DNA of 64,000 nucleotides from Dipteris shenzhenensis (taxonomy: Eukaryota > Polypodiophyta > Polypodiopsida > Gleicheniales), in assembly GCA_047967505.1 (NCBI GenBank), contig CM106540.1; one strand, written 5' to 3'. The notes beneath the pieces were generated by a model, which saw only the letters and a list, made by a program, of their open reading frames with translations, was not told where the DNA came from and ran no database searches. How positions within the stretch are numbered: position 1 is the first letter of the stretch; every line of letters begins with the position of its first letter. Positions 57,031 to 64,000 of the stretch are shown piece after piece. The translations under genes and the position numbers were made by a program.

Positions 57031-57314
57031 GCCGTACAGCCAGCCCTCCAAGCACCCAAGTTCCAATGTAGGCTGCAGCCTTCCATTGTCCAGACTTTGG
57101 ACTCCACCTTGAGCTCTCGAGTCTCAAGCTTCAGCTACCTAGGTCCTGGCCTTCAGCAAGAGAAGATTCTCTGAGCTCTTGTGACTCTTAGCCTTTAGGA
57201 TTTGATTGAAGGAGGACCGAGGTGACCACTGACTCCCTCTTATCTCTTCCAAGCTCCATGTTATCTGTTGAATTTTGGGTCTTGAAGGTTCATCTTATTC
57301 TGAAATTCAGATTC

Positions 57315-57354
<40 letters not shown>

Positions 57355-57355
57355 G

Positions 57356-59204
57356 ATGGGAAGAAAGAAAGGAAAAGAATGGGAATTTGTGGAGACACTG
57401 AAGCCTTTGGGAAAGAGGCAGTTCACTTGTAAATGCAAGTACTGCCCTCACAAATGGGATGAAGGACCTACCCGCATAAGAGCACACTTTCTTGGACTGA
57501 CAGGCCTTGGGGTTGACCCTTGCTCCTCCCCCCCTGAAAATGTGAAAGACACTTGCAGAAGGTTGCAAGCAAAGGCTTTTTTTTTTTTTTGGGCAGAAGA
57601 GCTTGATGCAAATGTGGCTGATTTGGGAGATGCCCGGGAGAGTGGTGCTGCAAGTGCAAGTGCATCTACACATGAACCAAAAAAAAAGAAACAAAAGGTG
57701 TTAAAGGGAGCCTTGGCCAAGGCATGGGAGTCCCAGGCACGGAAGGATGCCCGCATTGCTCTTCGGCGCTTTTTCTTTGCAGAGGACATTCCTCATTGGA
57801 AGGTGAGGAGTCCATATTTTTTGGAAATGGTCCGTGCAATTGGCCAAGTTGGGCTTGCTTTAAGCCTCCATCTTACAAATCCTTGCACACTTCGGAGCTG
57901 AAAAATGAGGTGGTATGCATAGATTAAGAGTTGCTGCAGTTTCGAGAGAAATGGAAAAAGTATGGATGCAGCATAGTGTGTGATGGCTGGGGTCTGACAC
58001 TCGGCGTAGGCCTATCATTAATATTATGGTCACGTTTGTTACTCAGAAGCACACTGTGTTAGCATTATACAAAACTTTCAGCAAGAAGGAATTAGTGAAA
58101 CTTGCACATACTCGGTTTGCTTACATGTTTATCGTGTTAGCAAACTTGTTGGATGAGAGAGTCTACAATGGATTGCGTCATATGGTTGTGAGTGATGAAT
58201 ACTGCAGGAAGAAAGTACCACGCACTGTGACAGCACAACAGGTGTCTACCATTGAATTGGGTGCCTCGTTCTGGCAGGAAGCAAGAGTCATAGTGAAGAT
58301 ATATGCACCTATTTTGAAGATCCTCCGTTTGACTGATAGGAAAGGGGCTACCATGGGACTTGTATATGAGCTCACGGATCGAATGGTGGAGAAGGTACAG
58401 ACTAAGATGGCATAGACTCCTCCAAGCTGGCTGATGTGAGCCTTGTGTGTTAATAGGTGGGATATGATGCACTCTCCTTTACATGCAACATCTTTTGTTC
58501 TCCATCCTATTTGTTGAGAGAGAAATCCAGATGGTGATAAGGAGGTGCACGATGGGTGGATGGATGTCATTGAGCGGTACACGAAGTATGATGTTGAGAG
58601 GCAGGGCATCTTATTTGATCAGTTTGATGTTTACAAGTCCATGTCAGGCATATTTGCTCGGGCAATTGTGAAGGATGATAAGAGGATGCACCAAGGGGTG
58701 AAGTGGTGGGAGACATTTGGGGCTCACACTCCAAATTTGCAGCAGTTGGCTTTTCAAGTGCTCTCGCAGGGGACATGTGCTTCTCCTTGTGAGAGGAATT
58801 GGAGCACATTCTCTCTTATACATACCAAAAGAAGGAATAGGCTTCTTTTAAAGAATACAGAACAATTAGTGTACATCCATACTAATCTCCAATATCAAGG
58901 AAAGGGGATTTGAGAAGATAGAAGTGACCTTGGAAATGATCAACAAGGAGAAGGATGATGAAAGGTTGCTTGCTTTGCAAGAGACTACAGAGGGAGAAGA
59001 GGAGATTCCAGCCGGATGAGCCCCTCTTGTTACAGAAGGATGAATGTTGCTGCAGCTTCAAGCAGCTCCAATATTTTGGAGTCCCATGGCGAGGCAAATG
59101 AGATTGATTGTGACGAGGATGAGGATGAGGAGGTGGAGGAGGATGAGGATGGCATTGATGTTGATGATGCTGATGATGAGGCACAGGATGAGGATGCACC
59201 TTGA
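57356..59204 (+). pseudogene. hAT transposase (BED finger, partial DUF659, hAT dimerisation), defective
   Basis: ATG at 57356. Residues 23-56 form a BED zinc finger (FTCKCKYC, then RIRAHFLGL and VDPC: Cys, Cys, His, Cys). A 16-T run at about 57578 is translated as a Phe run. DUF659 is represented only by YGCSIVCDGW (57960) and, after a frameshift, the DTRRRPIINIMVT segment (to about 58035). It then jumps straight to HTVLALYKTFSKKELVKLAH and TRFAYMFIVLANLL, so some 130 residues, including the catalytic centre, are missing. The hAT C-terminal domain is clear: QLAFQVLSQGTCASPCERNW then SLIHTKRRNRLL (58735-58860). An Asp/Glu-rich tail (59110-59204) ends the protein. Stops at 57899 and 58413 plus the deletion make it non-functional. 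Confidence 0.9.
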
Positions 59205-59672
59205 GGCTTGAGCCTCATCAGTTGTGATGCATTTCAGTTTTGTTTCTTGGCTGTAGCGTGTGGCAGCTTGCAGGGCCCAGGATGGCAGCCTTTTCAGTTT
59301 GTTATATGATGTTTTCTAGTTTGCCTTTGATGTAGTACCTGCAGCCTAAAGGGCCCAGGATTCTTTCACTTTTCTAGTATCTACTACTTGCTACCTTTGA
59401 TGATTGATCAGGATGTTTTTGTGTCTATCACTATGTATCAGATGATAGAATCGAGTTTCTGGACTCTTCATGACTTTAAAATCAATAAAAGTTTGAAGTT
59501 GAAAGTTTTGTAGTTCTCTCTCAAGTAAATGTGTACATTCTATATTTTTTTGAATTTTTTGGGGTAAAATTAGAGTCACGTATGATTCAGCCTCGGGGGC
59601 TGAACCATACTCCAATCATACTTCCGTACCCGTATGACGTATGCGTATTGGTCACGAATGAAAAAAACTATG
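59205..59672 (+). other. hAT 3' non-coding end
   Basis: A GGGCCCAGGAT segment repeats at 59274 and 59350. It then holds polyadenylation-like AATAAA at 59483, followed by the CGTATG-rich subterminal part and the terminus AACTATG. Confidence 0.6.
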
Positions 59673-59680
59673 CCTGGCAC
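59673..59680 (+). repeat. hAT target-site duplication, right copy
   Basis: CCTGGCAC, identical to 56715-56722. Confidence 0.95.
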
Positions 59681-59885
59681 AGTGGTTGCATCCACTGGTG
59701 GTACAGAGGTTCCTTCCACTCAGCCTCTTTCTCTTGCACACCGGGAAGCGTAGGTAGCGCAGACACAGTTTCTGGATGCCCTTTCCTCTATGCTCCAGGG
59801 TGCTTTCCGCCAGATAGGATAGGAGTTCAGCCAGTAGCTTACCACAACCATGGCGATGCATGTCATCCTGCTTCAACGTGTATCC
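59681..59885 (+). pseudogene. Gypsy gag, continuation after hAT
   Basis: Resumes in the frame interrupted at 56722: a Thr/Gly/Ser segment, then TQFLDALSSMLQGAFRQIG. TAG codons near 59750 and 59818 interrupt it. Homology to a gag-like frame is lost after about 59885. Confidence 0.6.
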
Positions 59886-60284
59886 ACTTGCTTGGTACTA
59901 TTTCTTTTTGTTTTTCCATAGTATGCTTATTAAGAAATGAAATGTTTTCCTACTGTTCAGTTACAGACAATGGGGACTAGGTCTAGCATTTGAGGGTGGA
60001 CCCCCTTGCTTGGGGTTATGGGCATTAGTGACCCACAAGAGTGATGGCCTTTCTTTGAGAGGGACATCTGGAAATCACACCCCACCTGAGTACCCAAACA
60101 TGGGACCAATCAAATGCACAGATTGCATACCGACCTAGGAACCATTCAAGAGAATGTTCCCTGAGCTTTGGGTGTGGGCTTGGCAGCATGCCAAGAGTAA
60201 TGGAGATATAAGATAAGACGACAAACAAATGAGCTCAGTATGGCTCAATTATGACCTTAGAGTACGTCAATAGATAGTCTAAGC
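59886..60284. other. No recognisable feature
   Basis: Mixed sequence between the gag fragment and the LTR-like block. Short opposite-strand frame 60228-60025 has no domain. Confidence 0.35.
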
Positions 60285-61600
60285 TGTTAGGAACCCGTGG
60301 GTGCGATCAGAATTGAATTCTGACAACTTTGAAATTTTAGGGTTTTTGGGAGTGACACGTGGCAGACTGCCACATGGAATCTGAGCTGGCAGGTCAGTCC
60401 ACCTGTCCCACACATGTGGCAGCATGCATGGCAAGTGGCAGGGCATGCAGGCCAAGTGTTTGGCCCCAAATCTGGTAGATTTGGGGCAGGTTGTGGGCTG
60501 TCCTCTTTGGGACTGCAGCCCACCAAAAATCTGGGACAAGTGTCCACCTTCCACTCTAGGCCTGGGGAGGGGGGCTGAGCCTATAAAAGAAGGCCTCTCC
60601 CCTTCATTCCTCACATGAAAAAGAATCTGGGTGCAGCCAGCTTCTCCCCAGGCCATTCTCTCACGTCAGCAGCACATTCTCTCTCTACAGTTCCAGCCCC
60701 TCCTCTCCAGAAATCTGCCACCTCTCAGCTCTTCTGGAACAACAGCAGCATCCTCTCTCCTTCTCCTAGCCTGGAGCAGCCACAGCCCCTTTCTCTCTCC
60801 TGCTGCAGTCTTTCTCTCTCTACTGCAGAATTTCTCTCTCTACTGTTCCAGCCCATTTCCCTTGCAGAAATCTGCCTTTCTGTGCACCTCTGGAACAGCA
60901 GCAGCTCCTCTCTTACATCCCCTCCCTTGGGATCAGCATTGGCACTCTCTCTGTACAGCTATCACTCCATAAAAGCTTTCTCTCTCTAGCCTACAGGCTG
61001 TTTTTCTAAGCTGTTCTCATTCCAGCCCCATTTCCACACTCTCCTCACCCAAGGTAGCTTTAGAGGCATCAAGGACTTCATCTACAAAAGGGTCAAGTCA
61101 CGAAGGAAGCCTGTATTGTCAAGTTTATCTCATTTACAGCACTATTTCATGTTGTTTCTACTATCTTTCTAGAAACTAGTGCTTGTCTCTAATGTTGGAT
61201 GTAAGTGGTGATTGTTGCAGGCTTCTTCCTTGTGGATTGGGCAAGCCAAGAGTTGAAACCTGAGCTTGAAGTCCTCCTTTTTGTTGTCTACCTTGCACAT
61301 ATGCTCTTGAGTCTTGTATCCAGGTCCTAGGTTTTCACCGAGTTCATCAGTTTGGAAGGTGCATTGCACCTTGGTCTTGTATCTCCATTTTCAAGAATAA
61401 AGTGAGCTTGGATAAGGGGGGGCCCCGTCTTGGCCCCTCAATCATATTGCATTTTCCAATGATGTCACTTTGTTTTTAAGGTGTATAAGTCTTAATTCCA
61501 GCTTAATTGCAAACTCTTAAGTTCAAGTATATGTGTTTGGCAACTCGCAATCATCTCATTCAAACGCTTTTGCAAAATCCGTTGTCTGAATTGATAGAAA
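60285..61600 (+). mobile_element. LTR-like block with promoter and polyadenylation signals
   Basis: Starts TGTTAGGAACCCG. It contains ACACGTGG (60356), CACATGTGGC (60411), a TATA box TATAAAAG (60582-60589), a CT-rich 5' UTR-like region with a ~170 bp internal duplication (60689 and 60863, both TTCCAGCCC...AGAAATCTGCC...TCTGGAACA), and AATAAA (61396-61401). This is the layout of a long LTR (U3-R-U5). I found no PBS, no partner LTR and no target duplication, so it may be a solo LTR with eroded ends or a captured promoter. Confidence 0.5.
60582..60589 (+). promoter_or_regulatory. TATA box
   Basis: TATAAAAG in a GC-flanked context, about 30 bp before a CTCTCCCC/CATTCCTCACAT start-like region. 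Confidence 0.6.
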
Positions 61601-61686
61601 GCACCGAGTAGTTTACAATGTAGGATACCGCTCTTGCCCAGATGGGATAACAGATTGGTTAGCATATCACATTAGCCATTGTTGTG
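61601..61686. other. Junction between LTR-like block and gypsy pol
   Basis: TAGGATACCGCTC and TTGTGTAGGATAAGG share a short TAGGATA word; no domain. The exact border is not resolved. Confidence 0.3.
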
Positions 61687-61689
61687 TAG

Positions 61690-64000
61690 GATAAGGGTAA
61701 GCAACCCGCACCCCAGCAAGGGGACCACTCAGACAGTCAGGATGTTTTGTCTGCTCCACGCAAAGGTTTTATTGCAGATGTCCGCCGTGCCTATGAGCAT
61801 CAGTCCTCTGGACTGTTGCATGTACCCCAGCATGGGGATTATCTGGACTTAGATGATGCATTTCTTGTGCCACAGAGCACCTTCTTGCAAGATGTCAGGC
61901 CATCTTTTAGCTCACAGCTTTCTGCATCTATGCAGGCTGGGCCATCTCTTTTGGGCCGACCTGTTGGTGTGCATCCGATTAGTGCTCCTTTCATCACACC
62001 AGCGAGTATGCTTGGAGTTGGCTAGATGACCTATTGGATGAACTCAAGGGTGCTCAATTTTTCACTAAGATCGATTCGAGGTCCGGCTATCATCAGATTA
62101 GAATGAAAGCTGGGATGAGCACAAGACAACCTTTCACACAGAGAGGGGACTGTATGAGTTCAAGGTGATGCCTTTTGGATTGACCAATGCACTTGCTACC
62201 TTCCAGGCACTCACGAACAAGATTTTGCAGCCTCTCCTTTTCAAATATGTGCTGGTATTTTTTGATGACATCCTCATTTACAGCAAGGATAAGCAGGAGC
62301 ACATCAGACATGTCAAGCAAGTGTTGGAAATTTTGAGGTTGCATCAGCTTTATGCTAAAGCCAGCAAATGCACTTTTATGGCAGAAGAGGTTGACTATCT
62401 TGGTCACATTGTGAGCAAGGATGGCATTCGAGTGGATCTGCAAAGGTGAAATGCATGAGGATTGGCCGCAGCCACGCAACCCTACTCAGTTGAGGGGATT
62501 TCTAGGTCTTGCTTCCTTGTATAGGCGCTTTATTCGCAAGTTTGCCAAGAGGACAGCCCCTCTGACATACCTTTTGAAGAAGGATGCTTTTATGTGGTCT
62601 ACAGATGCTCATCTCAGCTTTGAAGACCTGAAATTCGCCCTCACTCATGCTCCTGTGTTCATATGCCCTGATTTTTCACGTACTTTCATTGTGGAGGCAG
62701 ATGCCAGTGGCAAAGGATTAGGGGCTGTGCTAAGGCAGGAACACGGGGTAATTGCTTTTGAAAGCAGGAAATTGGATGCCCATGTGTATGATCAGGAGAT
62801 GTTGGCTATCCTCCATGCTTTCGAAAAATGGCACCACTACCTGTACGGTGGCAAAATCAAGGTTAAGACAGATCATAGGACACTCAGGTATTTCCTTACG
62901 CAGCCCAACTTGTCAATGAAGCAGAAGAGGTGGCTGGCTAAGGTTCAGTCTTATGATTTCGCCGTTGAGTACAGGAAAGGGAAAGAAAACGTGGTTGCAG
63001 ATGCCTTATCCTGTATGTGGGCTCACAATTTGTCTGCCATTTCTACTATCTACCACAGGAGTGGATTCATGGTATTCAGGAAGAATACATGCAGGAATTT
63101 AAGGCAGCTCCCATATTTGTGGAGTTACAGAGGCCATCGAGCTAGGGGCATGTTGAATTTAAGCTGCATAATAGGTTGTTGTGGTGCAAGGATAGAATTT
63201 ATTTGGTGCCAGATTCAAAGTATCGACTGCTGGTCTTACAGGAAATGCACTCATCTCCTATGGCAGGACATGCGGGTATTACTAAGACATATGAAAAGGT
63301 CAAACAGAGCTTTATCTGGGATGGCTTGTGGCGGGATGCCTTGCCAATAGAATGAAGTGGACAGCCGGTTAATCACGGGTCTCTTGCAGCCATTACCTAT
63401 TCCAGAAGGCAAATGGACTCACATTGCTATGGATTTCATCACAGTGGTTCCTTTCAGAGGGCAGGATTGGGATAGCATTTTTGTGGTGGTTGACAGAATG
63501 ACAAAGCAGGCCCATTTCGTACCCACTAAGACCCGTTATTCAGCATCATAGGTTGCTTGACAGTTCATCGAGCATGTTTTTAAGCATCATGGCTTCCCTC
63601 GGGAGATTGTCAGCGACAGAGATGCAAAATTTATGGGTCACTTTTGGCAGGAGTTATTTACAGCAGTGGGTACTTCTCTTACACCTAGCATTGCTTACCA
63701 CCCTGAGACGGATGGACAGTGAGAAAGGGTGAACAAATGGTTGGAGGAGTATTTGAGGCATTTCTGTCATGACACACAGAAGTCTTGGGATAAGTGGTTG
63801 GCACTTGCTGAATTTTGTTACAATAGTCCCAAGCACATCTCTATTGGCATGAGCCCGTTCGAGGCTATGTATGGATGCACAGTGGGTATGCCATCTTTAG
63901 TTGCAAACATGGCTGTGAGAAATCAGCAAGCAAGAAATGACTTGGAGAGTATGGATGCCCTTTTGCAATTGGCTAAAAAGAATATGCAGGATGCCCAAGC
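61690..64000 (+). pseudogene. Ty3/gypsy polyprotein: gag/pol linker, RT, RNase H, integrase (partial)
   Basis: 61690-62010 is a Gln/Ser/Pro-containing linker (KGFIADVRRAYEHQSSGLLH). Then comes RT with [13 protein letters not shown] (Asp of motif A, about 62075), a one-base shift, MPFGLTNALATFQ and FFDDILIYS (the catalytic DD, about 62260). After a TGA/shift at 62447 it continues RNPTQLRGFLGLASLYRRFI. RNase H follows: FIVEADASGKGLGAVLRQ, ESRKLDAHVYDQEMLAIL and TDHRTLRYFL. The integrase HHCC region (MHSSPMAGHAGITKTYEKVK) is in a shifted frame, then the catalytic core: HIAMDFI (Asp), IVSDRDAKFMG (Asp) and ERVNKWLEEYL (Glu). Stops at 63549 (CAG to TAG) and 63558 (CGA to TGA). The protease and RT fingers are missing. 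It runs off the window, so a chromodomain cannot be judged. Confidence 0.92.

Larger units (their letters stand above)
56723..59672 (+). mobile_element. hAT-superfamily DNA transposon, 2950 bp, internally deleted transposase
   Basis: Ends are CATAGTT (left) and AACTATG (right), inverted repeats, flanked by perfect 8 bp duplications. Subterminal DNA on both sides is rich in CCGTAC/CGTACG/CGTATG motifs. Inside, in order, lie a BED zinc finger, a damaged DUF659-like segment, a central hAT region and the C-terminal dimerisation domain. A (CT)n run (57310-57350) lies just before the transposase start. The intact target duplication with no diverged sites suggests a later arrival than the gypsy element it splits. 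Confidence 0.95.
55600..64000 (+). mobile_element. Ty3/gypsy retrotransposon (nested, runs off the right edge)
   Basis: The order LTR end with TATA box, PBS, leader, gag start, (hAT insertion), gag remainder, (LTR-like block), RT, RNase H, integrase is consistent with one gypsy element with insertions and deletions. The protease and the first part of RT are not visible. The 3' LTR would lie beyond the window. That gag and pol belong to the same copy is inference from order and orientation. Confidence 0.7.

Noticed and set aside
58882-59218. Minus-strand His/Ser-rich frames opposite the hAT C-terminus
   Set aside because: Antisense shadow of the acidic GAT/GAG repeat in the transposase tail.

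Overview
The window looks like nuclear DNA from a land plant with a very large, repeat-choked genome. A gymnosperm or fern scale genome is my best guess, but no single marker proves it. The evidence is: plant-type Ty1/copia and Ty3/gypsy elements primed by initiator tRNA-Met (TGGTATCAGAGC), a plant hAT (BED finger plus hAT dimerisation domain), a CACTA-type transposase relic, many dinucleotide repeats, very low gene density, and one spliced gene fragment with a 3.3 kb intron. Almost every protein-coding stretch is broken by stops or frameshifts. The stops I could compare with a family consensus are mostly C-to-T changes (CAG to TAG, CGA to TGA).

Layout. 1-9 kb: the tail of an LTR element with a 268 bp tandem duplication, a CACTA transposase relic (2.4-3.9 kb), and unrecognised coding-like fragments (4.8, 6, 7.3-8.9 kb). 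9-10.6 kb: a 266 bp fold-back, then a minus-strand histone H3-like pseudogene with an H3-type N-terminus, a long S/T-P-K-S repeat tail and a complete but frameshifted histone fold. 10.6-15.2 kb: C-rich and GA-rich tracts on either side of a minus-strand, multi-segment unknown gene relic, then two inverted MITE-like copies. 15.2-18.4 kb: AT-rich, nothing recognised. 18.4-24.2 kb: tandem repeats, a gypsy RT scrap, and a 5' portion of a Ty1/copia element (leader, gag, protease, integrase, no RT). 24.2-34.7 kb: minisatellites and degenerate sequence with one unknown gene relic. 34.7-36.6 kb: a minus-strand gag relic with zinc knuckles.

38.9-41.8 kb holds a complete non-autonomous LTR element: two 344 bp LTRs, PBS, PPT and near-matching target duplication. 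Its internal DNA resembles the leader of the copia element at 19.6-21.2 kb, so the two probably belong to one autonomous/non-autonomous family. A ~160 bp tandem array (five units) follows it. At 43.5-44.2 kb there is a 185-codon open frame of unknown family.

48.5-54.2 kb is the most gene-like part. Two phase-compatible exons (50021-50269 and 53603-53773) encode a Ser/Arg-rich protein beginning MAVSAFRSTTRR. Downstream exons are not seen, and the TE pile that follows may lie inside its next intron.

54.5-64 kb is a nest. There is a gypsy integrase scrap, then a gypsy element (TATA-bearing LTR end, PBS at 55850, leader, gag from 56646). Its gag is split by a 2950 bp hAT element flanked by a perfect 8 bp duplication (CCTGGCAC). 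After that come an unrelated LTR-like promoter block (60.3-61.6 kb) and the gypsy pol (RT, RNase H, integrase), which runs off the right edge.
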